A stretch of DNA of 64,000 bases from Phlebotomus papatasi (lineage: Eukaryota; Arthropoda; Insecta; Diptera; Psychodidae): positions 59,396,001 to 59,460,000 of the forward strand of contig NC_077222.1 of NCBI RefSeq assembly GCF_024763615.1, given 5' to 3'. Below are positions 11,032 to 20,919 of the stretch, piece by piece (the first letter of the stretch is position 1; each line of letters starts with the position of its first letter). The notes beneath the pieces were generated by a model that was not told the DNA's origin, made no database searches, and saw nothing but the letters and a program-made list of their open reading frames with translations. A program made the translations under genes and the position numbers.

Positions 11032-13601
11032 TAAGACTTCAGTGTATGACAATTTGTGACAAATCTTTACCACCAAAGGACAATGGGCAGAAATGTATGG
11101 GAGCTGGTCCAACCCTTCGCCAGAGATGGGACTAGGCCCATTTTATAGGTATTGATGTATGACTTAAAATTTATCGAGACCAAAGTCAAAAAGATCTTTC
11201 AGTCCTTGGGAAATTAACGATAACCTTCGGAAAATTCGCAACTTTGACAATTTATTACTCGAAAACGGTCTAACCCGTCTAACCGATCTTAATGAAATCC
11301 AGGTCAAAGTCGACATATGACTTAAGCGTTAAACAAATATTTTCAGATTTTCCCTCTGACTTCTCCATCTGGTAGCTCAAATACAAACTGGCCATGTTTT
11401 AATGCCATCGCACATTGCAGGGCAACAAAACGAAAACTTTTTTCGTTTAATGGCAAATCACAGGTATTTTCGGAGTCCTTGATTTAACTTGAACATATCA
11501 CCCGAAGAAACTTATAGTTCACCACGTCAACTGTTTGAGATATCTTAAGAAATTGTTAGAACTATTTTTATGAAACTTGCTTTTTTTAAATAACGGCATA
11601 GTTGTTGGCGCCAAAGATCGTTTTCTAAAAGAGAACTGAACTCAAGGAACATTTTCCTAAAAGAAACCGTATACCTATGCCTCCATTTTTCTTGTATCCA
11701 GATTTTCATCATACATCCTCGAATATTCTTTAATTCCGTTAAAAGTATTGACTCGATTGCATCCTTTTGTCGTCTTTAGAGAAATATTCTCCTTCAAAAA
11801 GGAGCTAAGATTGCTGAAATTCATTGGGTTGTAAAGGTACCATTACTAAAAAATTTTAACAAAAGGTTCTGAGTATAATTAATTAAAACATTTTTTTTCT
11901 CTGAATTTATTACTCAAAGTATTTAAATAACGATATCTTTTAGGACCCTACAATCTTTAGAGGTTTTAACTCTTTTTTTCAATCAGAATGTCACTGCATA
12001 AGAAACATTTCTCTAGATACAATCCTTTTTTTATGAATTTGAAGGATGGTAAAAGATTTATAAGGAAGATCTGGAAAATTGCAGGGAAAATGAAGAGATA
12101 AAAATATGGTTTGTTCCAAGAAAATTTTCTTAGAGTCCTTATTAATCTTAAAAAGGATCAATATACGATTAACCGTTATTGTATAAAAGGAGTTTTGCAA
12201 AAAAAATCATTACAATTCTTACACATATGTTTTATGCTTTAGTGCATTTTCTACATATTTTTGGGGTTGGCCCCGGAACAGAAGTTGTTACCTTTGTCAA
12301 TACCTATTCGATGGTATAGGTCTCATTCGTGGCGAAAGGTTGAACCGTTTTGCCCATTGTCCTTTCTGGAACTCTACTGTACAGTCGAAAATTCAGTTGA
12401 AGAGTTTTTGGCCATTTTTCAAAATCATTTATACTTTAGAAATTAGACCATTTTGCAAACTTTTGGGCAATTTTATAATGTTCCAGGGCTACATAAAAAT
12501 TACCTGAATATTTTTATTCTAAAATTATCAATTCCTAGTAATATTTCTGTATAGGACAAAAAATCTTATTGGTCATATATTAAACTCGTCCCTAAAGGGT
12601 TAATGGACAGAAATAGCCCCTCGCCTTCGGCCAAATTGGTAAATACCGAGTAATTGATTTCTTTTATAAGAAATTTATATGTATAATTATCAAGCTATTT
12701 TGGGAAAAAAATCTAATGATCCAAATTTAAATAAAGAAAAATTCATTTAGTTTCTAGAATTCTTGTGTATTCTAGGCAATTCGTGGATTTGCTTCACCAT
12801 TTCTTGCTACTTGAAGCTCAATCCCAATGACGAATAAGGTTTCCTCAGCTTTATACTTCAAGAATTTTCTACTGTCTTTAAGCATGAACATTTCACAGTT
12901 CTTATACAGTTTGAAAGGGATTCATAACACAGTCGATAGATTAAAAATCCAATCTTAAACGAAATTTGGTTCCTTTAAGTTATGAGACTTTCTACAAGGA
13001 TTATCTAAATTATCACACTAGGTATATTGCTTTTAAACACCAAAAATAGTATTTTATCTGGATTACTAGCTTCAGTAGCCTCAATAAATCACTTTAGAAT
13101 CCCCTAATTTGTGGTGTGCATTTCAAAACAAACCATAAATCGAAATTTAGGCTATATGATAGTAGATATTTTTTTCAACAATTTTCACTCAATTTGCTAT
13201 ACTATTATTTATTTATCACTTGTTTAATGCATAAAAATCACTCAATGGTTTAGTACTAAAATGTCTATATGGGCGCCACTAGAATGCATTCACATGAAAA
13301 ATAAATGATTTTGAGGGGGTAGTTATATAGGCTTACTCTTATTTAGGGTGGCAGAAAAGAGAAACATACGATTTATGGTGCAAAAATCAAATGATATTTT
13401 GACTCTCTCTCACTGTGTATGCACTAGTGAGCAGTGCCCCCGAAATAAATAGGTCAAATTGTGTTAGCACAATGGTGGATTTGGCGAAATTGTCATGAAA
13501 TTTTCGGAACTATTCGGGTAGGTTTGGGGTTGGGCGTTAAGTTTTTTTTTTTTTTTTTAATGGGGGATGGTTCAATTTTTAAGGGGTACAATATTACTCA
13601 C

Positions 13602-13794
13602 CGTTGCATCGTGAAGATATAGCAGAGTCCGTCTGGAAGTAGTCCCGAGTGGCATAATCTAAGTCAACATCTTTGGCTAGAATACTGACAATGTCGGTCG
13701 GTTTGAATATTAATGTGTCCACCACTGTGGATGCATTGAAGTTGGCCTCCTCCTTTTCAGGCGCCTCAACGCGATGTGCCATCTCGAGAACCAC
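13602..13794 (-). CDS. Atx2: Ataxin-2, exon 3 (Lsm domain, second half)
   Basis: The exon encodes residues 67-130 plus one base. It begins VVLEMAHRVE and runs through VVDTLIFKPTDIVSILAKDV, the second half of the Lsm fold, then DLDYATRDYFQTDSAIS, the start of the LsmAD region. It begins in phase 0 after TTTTTAG and ends AACG|GTGAGT in phase 1, which joins correctly to exon 4 after a 6.9-kb intron. The sequence between strands (APEKEEANFNAS) is the variable Lsm loop seen in ataxin-2 proteins. Confidence 0.92.
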
Positions 13795-13888
13795 CTAAAA
13801 AGTCCCCCAATTATTATTTTTTTTAATCTTATACACACTGACTTTTTCTTCCTTTATCAAAAGTAACAGTCACCGAAAAATATCTTAC

Positions 13889-14051
13889 CTCAAATTGTGG
13901 TGAAAATGTCCGGAATATCCCTTCAAAGGTGACCCCCGATCGGGTCAGTAGCTGGACCGTATTCCCAACATGCGATGTGGCTGCATGCATGAAGTAGGAA
14001 TTATTGTAGACGCCATCCGTGGCCACCACAGACCGCGACCTCTGGTGCAGC
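13889..14051 (-). CDS. Atx2: Ataxin-2, exon 2 (Lsm domain, first half)
   Basis: The exon encodes residues 13-66, including GVYNNSYFMHAATSHVGN and GIFRTFSPQFE. These are the hallmark Lsm strands of ataxin-2, an RNA-associated protein that binds poly(A)-binding protein and works in translation control, stress granules and circadian control in flies. The acceptor is CCTTTCAG with a strong pyrimidine tract and the donor is GAG|GTAAGA. It joins exon 3 across a 94-bp intron. The open frame continues upstream to 14239 only by chance, because the acceptor and the phase with exon 1 define the real start. Confidence 0.92.
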
Positions 14052-14279
14052 CTGAAAGGATTGGGTGGAGGATAGAAGCACGATGGAGAAAAATGTGTCA
14101 AAGGCATAGTTCTTCCCGAAAACCACTGACAACCCTCCGTCATCGATTTCTGAACTTTGGCCTCCTTTCTCTCTTTTCTCTTACTTTGGAAATTATCAAC
14201 TCTTGAGCACCCAATGCACCACCAATCATCCCTTCTCATTCAAACCTACTGAAACTTCTTATCAAATCCTCTCACTCCT

Positions 14280-14690
14280 TCATGAACTCACTCTCTCTCT
14301 CTTGGTCACCTAGCTCTCTCCCTCTCTGACACACTATATCGCGAGCGCCACTCTGAGAAAACTATTTTTGGGTGTGAGGAAGCTCAAAAATAAAAAGTCC
14401 ATGTGAAAAAGCCCAGCGATAAGAGGAAATTATCGCAATCGAAAGTGACCCACTTTCTGGTGGCGGTGATCATCATTTTTAATATGACGAGATGAGATTT
14501 ACACGCGAATTACTTTTTTTTTCCCTACTCCATACACACTGCTACTCTCTCGACCACTTTTCGCCACTCTTCTCTTCCTCTCTCTCTCTTTCTCACGCAT
14601 ACAGCACCCTCGAGAGACATTACCACAAACACACACCCATCCACACAAGAGAGCGAGAGAGAGAGGGAGAGAGCAGAGGTGTGGGTCACA
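14280..14690. promoter_or_regulatory. GAGA/CT-rich tract in ataxin-2 intron 1
   Basis: Runs such as 'ctcactctctctctcttgg', 'ctctctccctctctgac', 'tcctctctctctctttctc' and 'gagagcgagagagagaggga' are concentrated here, with 'cacaaacacacacccatcc' between them. Clusters of GAGAG are binding sites for GAGA factor in flies and often mark promoters or enhancers. The regulatory role is inferred from composition only; a simple microsatellite is the alternative. Confidence 0.35.
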
Positions 14691-14857
14691 AAGTTACAGA
14701 GGCGGCTGCAACAATTGCAATACCAACTGCGGCCAAATGAAAACAATGTTTTGTAAACAAGATTTTGAAAATGTCCACGAGAGCGAGTGGGACAGCTAGC
14801 TTTCGTTAATTTTTGCTAGAATGACAAACATTTACAAAACAAAAAACTTTCTATGTG

Positions 14858-15566
14858 CACAGTAAAAAACTGTGTAAGAAATAAAGTTGTGTATGGGAAA
14901 AGTTGTGTATTTTCACAAGCATTTTGGTTGTAAATTGTAAAATTACTATCATATTTGTAGTATGATACTAACATAATGCTAGTAAAATTAAGTTTGTGTA
15001 ATGAAATTTGTGTATGGGAAAATTTGTGTGAGAACTGTCAAAATCTCATTGTTCACTATTACAATTTTTCTAAGATTTTAGTCATTTTTCGCATTTATAA
15101 CTGTCTAATTGTCTTCTAGAATCATTCATTGGATTCTTAAAATATGCCTCAGTCGTAAAAAATGAGGAATAATTATGTAATAACAGAAAACAGAGGAAGC
15201 ACTATGTAAATTAGAAAAATTGACGATGCAACTCTTGGCCATTTGCTTAAGAGAAGTAAGCAAGTTCGTGGCGCGGCCGGAAAACGCGAGACCATCAACG
15301 CAAAGGTTAGGGGTTCAACTCTCAGACCCTCTCTTCATCTTTTTCTTTTTTTGTTCTTTTTTTAATTTTTTTCTTTGTTTAATACAGAGACTTTTCACAG
15401 ATAATACACATAAACCGAAAAAAATGCTCTACAATCAAAATTATAGACAGGAAGCCATTTTACACACAACTGTGCCAATACACAACATTTCCAATACACA
15501 AACTTCACAACCATAGCGCTCGTGCAAAAATTACCAACGATGGTGGTTGTAAATTTTTTTACTGTG
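14858..15566. mobile_element. CACAGTAAAA-ended element with tRNA-like core
   Basis: The terminal inverted repeats are CACAGTAAAAAA on the left and TTTTTTTACTGTG on the right. Inverted subterminal words 'ttgtgtatgggaaa' (left) and 'ccaatacacaacatttcc' (right) recur several times. The centre holds a tRNA-like segment (15269-15322) followed by T-rich sequence. About 0.7 kb with no protein-coding potential recognised. Confidence 0.65.
15269..15322 (+). repeat. tRNA-like segment (A and B boxes)
   Basis: TGGCGCGGCCGG at 15269-15280 resembles an RNA polymerase III A box and GGTTCAACTCT at 15312-15322 a B box, at tRNA-like spacing and followed by T-rich sequence. No full cloverleaf was established. 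Probably a SINE remnant captured in the surrounding element. Confidence 0.4.
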
Positions 15567-15940
15567 TGTGTCGAGATTTTCCACCTGATGCGAAATACAG
15601 CCCGTCTGCTGGATTCCCTTCCCTGTTCACAGGAAATCCATATTTCCCGCTCTTATTCCGAGCAAGACCTTTTTACTGGCGGTTTAGATTAGATTAGATT
15701 TCAGTTTATTTCCTGCCTTTTGGATCCAACGATCCTTTCTTAAGACTATATGTATAGTTCTATATTGGTTGAGACTGACAGGAGGAAATGTCAGTTAGTC
15801 TGTAACATGATCTAGAAGTGCTCGGATGGGGGCACTAAACGGAGTCTTTCAGACTCCAAATTTTTCAGAACAAAAGCCTGACAACATGTTATGCTCAAAG
15901 CCCAGTAATTTTTGTTTTATGAACATGTTTTCGAAAGTAC

Positions 15941-16150
15941 ATGTCGACGCTTCCATTCCATACTATGCTATCTCAGAATGACAACTTTTCAGGAGAGCCA
16001 TTTGAAGTGGGCGATTTCTTATGCTGCCTGTGTAAATTTTTTTCCCCCAAATTTTCACCAGTTGTAGATCTCGGTCCCAGGGACAACATATCTCTCGGAG
16101 TAATAAAAGACTAAGTCGACTTAGCATAGTATGAAATGGAGCCGTCAATG
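15941..16150. mobile_element. MITE with TCGACGCTTCCATTCC ends (copy 1)
   Basis: The left end TGTCGACGCTTCCATTCC and right end GGAATGGAGCCGTC-type sequence (here 'gaaatggagccgtcaat') are inverted. It matches copy 2 (16843-17089) except for an internal deletion of about 40 bp. It interrupts an older 146-bp TTA-type MITE whose left arm reads 'ttatgctcaaagcccagtaa' just upstream. Confidence 0.75.
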
Positions 16151-16167
16151 TAATAGTGGGCGAGATG

Positions 16168-16505
16168 GGAATCTCAGTGACTTACTAGGTAAGACTGTTG
16201 GTTCTTGGGCGGATAAGATCTCTGACTCGACTCTCACAGTTGTGAGTTCGAGTCCCGTCCGGTACGTACAAAGATCTGAATGTCTGATTTAGACAATTTT
16301 CACATGTTACAAAAATGTAATATAATGCAGAATGCAGCGGCTTCACCCAAGAACTCTGGGAGCATGGAAGAAACATCCACACCACAGGAAGACGCGCTCC
16401 TTTCGGCGATCTACAATCGACTTAGCCGATTCTTCCACTACGAGAATTTACATTGTAAAAAAGGATTTATCTTGTAATGCAATATCTCGATACGAATAAT
16501 AATAC
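16168..16505 (+). mobile_element. tRNA-derived SINE with 11-bp target duplication
   Basis: The element is flanked by TGGGCGAGATG at 16157-16167 and 16506-16516. Near its 5' end are an A-box-like TGACTTACTAGG (16178-16189) and a B box AGTTCGAGTCC (16245-16255) in tRNA-like order. The 3' end finishes in 'aataataatac', a short simple tail. No coding capacity. The duplicated target lies inside the centre of an older TTA-type MITE ('gagatgactagatct'). Confidence 0.8.
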
Positions 16506-16842
16506 TGGGCGAGATGACTAGATCTACATATCATTCACTCTTACTGAAATCTTCGGTTGGACCAGCGAGTGTGCTAACTTTATGTGCTTTGTGACTACAT
16601 TCGTCACAAACTCCACGCAACGATTTGTTTACAACGAAGCAGACACAAAGCAAATTCCGTTAGCAATAGCTGATCCTAGCAACGAAATGCCAAAAAGATT
16701 TTTACAAAACAAGGGTTATTATGCGTTGGACATTATATTATGGCGATTATGGCTTATGAGGGGTACACAACACCTGTTTTTCCAACACGTATTTGAAGTT
16801 TCAATGAGAGTGAGTGAAATATACTTCTAGTCGCACTCTCAT

Positions 16843-17089
16843 ATCGACGCTTCCATTCCATACTATGCTATCTCAGAATGACAACATTTCAGGAGAGCCA
16901 TTTGAAGTTGGCGATTTCCTATGCTGCCTGTGTAATTTTTTTTTCGAAAAAATGGAATATCTCGTTACTCGGACGTCGGATGACCACCAAATTTTCACCA
17001 GTTATAGATCTCGGTCCCAGGAACAACATATCTCTCGGAGTAATAAAAGGCTAAGTCGACTTAGCATATTTTGGAATGGAGCCGTCGAT
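16843..17089. mobile_element. MITE with TCGACGCTTCCATTCC ends (copy 2)
   Basis: Full-length relative of 15941-16150 with ends ATCGACGCTTCCATTCC and the complement, flanked by AT at 16841-16842 and 17090-17091. It is inserted in the centre of another degenerate TTA-type MITE whose halves are 'tttcaatgagagtgagtgaa' upstream and 'aaaaccgtgtttacacaaca' downstream. Confidence 0.75.
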
Positions 17090-17252
17090 ATGTAGTTTCA
17101 AAACCGTGTTTACACAACAAATTATTGTGTACACGGCATATTGTAGCAAAAACTCAACATACACAATAAATTTTGTAAACCTATTCACCAAAATTACTAT
17201 AAAAGAAAGCAAAGAGTTGTTTTAGTCGCGCGTAAAAGATTTATGTTTTTTT

Positions 17253-17392
17253 TTGCCGAACGCATAGTAATTTTTGGTATACATACTTTTGACATTTCAG
17301 TGAGTGATTGAAATCTAGATAAAGTGATCTCGTTCACTTTCATAGGCAGTTTAGAAAACATGGTAACAAAAGTTATTATGTACCTGCCATTG
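17253..17392. mobile_element. Degenerate TTA-type MITE
   Basis: The order 'gaacgcatagtaatttttgg', 'gacatttcagtgag', 'gatctcgttcactttcat' and 'aacaaaagttattatg' follows the 146-bp TTA-type family but is clearly diverged, so this is an older copy. Confidence 0.6.
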
Positions 17393-17745
17393 TATGGAAT
17401 ATACAACGATAAATGCTGGTATGAGCCTACAGTTCGAAGTGTTTGAATTTGAAAATAACTTAGCAAAACTTAAAAATTATAACTCAATAATAAGTGCCAA
17501 GGTGAAATTAAATGCTTCTTTCAATTATGAAGAGAGATCAAGAAAGAGAGTCGCACGAAAGAGAAATCATAAGTCAAATTTCTTGAAGGACAAATAATAA
17601 TGCTGGCACAACTAACCATAGAGGAACTACGCCTTTCCGTAAGCGAGAGTTCGGAACAAGGTATTATTATTTTAGGTGATGGGGTTGTTGTTGTTAGTCA
17701 CATGCCTCATGGAAACAAGTGCAAACGAAGCTAACTGGATGTAGA

Positions 17746-17969
17746 GTGGCGGCATTACTTGTGGCCTCCCCGCAAAAAATTTCATAATGTCGGAAAATGA
17801 TTTAAAAAACCTCAAAATTAAAAATAGTAGGTGAGATTCTTAACAATCTCACCTACTATTTGATGTGTTATGATAACACATCACATTTTGTTTCGTTTTC
17901 GGGATTATGTTCTCACAAAAATCGCGACATTACCATAAGTAAAGATAGGCCACAAGTAATGCCACCGCC
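17746..17969. mobile_element. MITE with GGCATTACTTGTGGCC ends
   Basis: The inverted ends 'ggcggcattacttgtggcct' and 'aggccacaagtaatgccacc' enclose about 220 bp. In the middle (17824-17863) is a strong hairpin 'aaatagtaggtgagattctt' pairing with 'aacaatctcacctactattt'. Confidence 0.65.
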
Positions 17970-18009
17970 CTAATTTGAATACTTTTATTGCTGGAAAAGT
18001 TTCTAATGA

Positions 18010-18075
18010 CATGCAGGGTATTCGAACCCGGAACATTACCATCATATAGGGACTACTCTTCTACTAGCGCAAAAT
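18010..18075 (-). repeat. tRNA-like fragment
   Basis: On the minus strand a B box GGTTCGAATACC (complement at 18017-18028) follows an A-box-like 'tagtagaagagtag' (near 18054-18067). This fits a tRNA pseudogene or SINE head. No target duplication or tail was located. Confidence 0.4.
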
Positions 18076-19726
18076 AACAAAAGTTTGGATATTTACTGTT
18101 TCACATTGAGAAAAACAAGTAAAAAAAAGATAAGAAATGTCCCTGAATTAGGGACCTTGTTTTTTTATATCTGAAAATGGCAATAAAATCATACTACTGT
18201 AAAAAGTTCTTAAAATGAAAATTTTTCGTTCCACACTATTGCATCGTATGCTGAGAGAAAAGATTATTAAAGCTTTATGTATTTACCATCACTCCTTGTT
18301 CTTGCACTATTGTTCTATACAGCTCTAATAAATTTTTTTCAGTACAATTGTGCAACGATTTTGAGTAAATTTGTGCAATGATCAGAAAAGGTATATTGAA
18401 GTATAATGAAGAGCTTCATCGAAAGTCAGTAATAGTCAGCAATTTCCCGAGTTTTTCGAGTTTTTCTAACAAATTTTGGATATTTACAATACGACTTAAA
18501 TATTGTGAATGCGTTTAGTTCTAATGTTTCTGCGACTTTTTTAAGTTATTATTTGTTCACTCGTTAAAAATTCTCTTAAGTTACAAAGCAATAAATGTGT
18601 TTGAATTGAATTGCATCCAGAGACTACCCTTTCTCTACGCAAAGGCGTAGTTCCTCTATGAAATGATGTCTCATAATTATTATTATTACAAGAGTAGGAC
18701 TGTAAATTTAAAATCCTTTTAGCTTTTATGGTAAAATTGTTTACCATTTGGGAAGGATTTAATAACCATTCTAATAACTACATTTGAGGACGTTTTGAAC
18801 AGCACTTCCTTAGTCAATTATACAGTGCAAAAGGGACAATTTCGTGTTCCTGCCAATTTTTAATAGTAAATGGTAAATTGTAAGAGATAATTAGAATCGC
18901 CCATGGTTATATTTCTGGTTGTAGCCAGATAATCGCGGAATTGAATAGGCCAGTTTTACGTTTGTGAATTTTTTCTCTGATTTAGGGCGCTATTGAATGT
19001 AAACATAGTAAAGAAATTCATGAAAGTCACGAATACATTAATCTTGTTCAATGACACATTTCATAATTAATGATATTGTCATTTATGGAGAAGATTGGCA
19101 ATGTTACATCTCGAATATTTAGCAGATTGTAAATTTCTGAAAGAAAAAGTTGTAGAGTTTAATAGCCTCTTAGTTTAGCCATACTGCAATTGCAAAATTA
19201 TCAACCCCTGATCCGCCGGCGATGAGGATTTTAATCAATTGTCAGCCGCCGGCGTGATTGGCTACTGCTCTCATCTGCACGCAGCTACACAAACACGAGA
19301 GAGAGAGAGAATGAGTGAGGGTGTGTGTGTGCGAGGAGCAGAAGAAAGAAACAGCAATGGCGTCTGGCCTGTCAAAATTTACAGGGCACTAGACGAGATA
19401 TTACTGCAAATATCACGCATAAAATGCTCAGAAACATCACAAAAACCACCCAAGATGCCTCAGAAAGTCTCACTGCACTCTCTTAATGTTGCCCAGGGAC
19501 AGGAAGAGGATCAAAAGCTTGACAAATCGAGAGAAATCTGTGTGATTTTGGCCATCGCTACAGCATTTAATTTATATAAGATGTTACTGTTCACACGAAA
19601 GACGTGGACTTTTTTTTCATTTACACTCTCAATCATGCACTTTTTGCCTCCTGCACCCTCAAAATGTGCCCTTTGCTGGCAAGAGGATTCACCCAGAGGG
19701 TGAAAAAACAAAGAAAATGAGATTAC

Positions 19727-19761
19727 CTTGTGGGAACTTGACGATTTTTCTTCTTGTTCAT
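19727..19761 (-). CDS. Atx2: Ataxin-2, coding exon 1 (start codon)
   Basis: This short exon encodes MNKKKNRQVPT plus two bases of the next codon. The ATG lies at 19761-19759. The exon ends in AAG followed by GTAATC, a good donor, and its two leftover bases (AG) combine with the single leading base (G) of the Lsm exon to make Arg12, so the splice phase fits exactly. A basic, Lys/Arg/Asn-rich N-terminus directly before the Lsm region is typical of insect ataxin-2 as I know the family. The exon lies upstream of the Lsm exon across a 5.7-kb intron and close to the divergent promoter shared with the gene at 20486. I infer that this is the main start; a further 5' non-coding exon cannot be excluded. 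Confidence 0.75.
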
Positions 19762-20485
19762 GTCGTCTGAAGAATCACTGAAATGCGGCACCCGTGGGCC
19801 TCTTGAAAACGTAGAGACCGGAATTTTTAATAGATCGTGTTTTCCTTCAATTGAACTGCAACGTGGGTGGCAGCTGCTGCGTCTACTGCACTTTTTATGC
19901 TGTTTTCAGAACCGATTACACCAATTTTTTCTACAAAGGAGTGTGTTACTCTCAAAACTCTCACGATTTTACACGGGGATAAAATCTTCTTCTTCTTCTT
20001 ATTTTTAGAGTTTTCAGCCGGACATTGCTCGACTACGCAGAGTGAAGTTTGCTGCGATTACTTTTTTTTCAAACTAACTGGATTTCTCATTCTGAATTTC
20101 GTGGTTTTTACACCAAGATTTCCTTTTAATCCTTGGTTTGATGACACTTAGATTTTTTGGATATAATCTGAATGCACATTCAAACTCCCTACTCTTGTTT
20201 TTTTTGCATATTATTTGATTTTTTGGGAGTTTTCGTGAAATTTACAGAGTAGATACAGCACAGCATAGTTTGGTTAATAGAAGAGGAAATTCCCAAACCT
20301 ACAGAGGGCAGCAGCCAATGGTTCTCGTCTTGGGTTAAATGGACATTTTTCAGACATGGGGGATATTATATAGTTTCCCGCCTTAAATACGACATGCGCG
20401 CCAAAACCACCCCTAAAATTGCCAGTATAAAAGATGAATAAAAATATTTTAGCGAGCAGTTTCCCTAAAATCCTCAACAAGTACA
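19762..20485. promoter_or_regulatory. Divergent intergenic promoter region
   Basis: Ataxin-2 starts leftward at 19761 and the membrane-protein gene rightward at 20486. The 724 bases between must hold both 5' UTRs and promoters. Only the right-hand TATA box (20426-20433) is clear. Ataxin-2 shows no TATA box that I can place, so its start site is unknown. Confidence 0.55.
20426..20433 (+). promoter_or_regulatory. TATA box of the gene at 20486
   Basis: TATAAAAG stands 52 bases before the ATG. A start of transcription about 30 bases downstream, near 'agcgagcagtttcc' at 20451-20464, would leave a short 5' UTR of about 25-30 bases. Confidence 0.6.
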
Positions 20486-20861
20486 ATGGTTCAAACTGTC
20501 CAGGCTCTCGATCAAGAGTTTCAGGAGTTTTTCAGGAAGCTCGATGAACAAAATCTCTCTCAAAAAGACTATCAAAAAATATGTCGTCCCCTAATTGTTC
20601 ATTTAAGGATGAAATTGCTAAAGAAATATTTTTTTATTGCTCTATTGTTGGTTATTCTGTGGAGTATTTCTCAAGTGTCAGTGGTAAATTGGAATTTAGT
20701 GGCCATTGGAAGGATTATCCTAATCAAATTGTTGCCATTCTGGAATTGGACCCATTTACACGATGCAAAATGTTTGCTGGATTATCCTTTGGCGTCAAAC
20801 ACAGACGACCACGTGGTCAGTGAGAAGCCCGCCTTGGATTGCTCCGTTTGTGAAAATATAG
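20486..20861 (+). CDS. Single-pass membrane protein of unknown function, exon 1
   Basis: The exon encodes residues 1-125 plus one base. After a 46-residue basic, partly helical N-terminus (EFQEFFRKLDEQNLSQ) comes a hydrophobic segment at about residues 48-65 (YFFIALLLVILWSI) and a second, weaker one at about 70-85. There is an NWT glycosylation site at 87-89 and a CSVC pair at 119-122. This layout suggests a type II signal anchor with the rest in the ER/Golgi lumen or outside the cell. A TATA box lies upstream. The donor GAAAATATAG|GTAATA is in phase 1. I do not recognise a named family. Confidence 0.85.
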
Positions 20862-20919
20862 GTAATAGAGTCAGGACGATGGTTCCTAAGAGGAGCATCA
20901 ATCTACAATTATTTTGCAG

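Larger units (their letters stand above)
6737..13601 (-). other. Ataxin-2 intron 3
   Basis: This 6.9-kb AT-rich intron has no supportable open frame. It carries MITEs at 7644-7825, about 7858-8030, 8841-9042 and 10922-11031, and a small-repeat array at about 8046-8245. Bases about 9880-10160 contain 'accggttatgaaccg'-type sequence related to the repeat at the window ends. A 24-nt-scale poly-T run precedes exon 3 on the plus strand near 13540. Confidence 0.6.
14052..19726 (-). other. Ataxin-2 intron 1
   Basis: This 5.7-kb intron lies between the start-codon exon and the Lsm exon. It carries GAGA/CT-rich sequence at about 14280-14690 and 19290-19335, a CACAGTAAAA element (14858-15566), a cluster of nested MITEs and a SINE (about 15893-17392), a MITE at 17746-17969 and a tRNA-like fragment near 18017-18070. 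Bases about 18100-19200 are plain AT-rich sequence. Confidence 0.65.

Noticed and set aside
14492..14746. Open frames across CT/GA repeats
   Set aside because: Ser/Leu and Arg/Glu repeats arising from microsatellite sequence on opposite strands.
16185..16385. Minus-strand open frame with a 'DGTRTHN' string
   Set aside because: This string comes from the B-box region of tRNA-like SINE sequence and is a known type of false protein.
19239..19703. 154-codon plus-strand open frame
   Set aside because: It lies in ataxin-2 intron 1 antisense to the gene, has GA-repeat-derived 'RERER' sequence, no recognisable domain and no supporting splice or polyadenylation signals.
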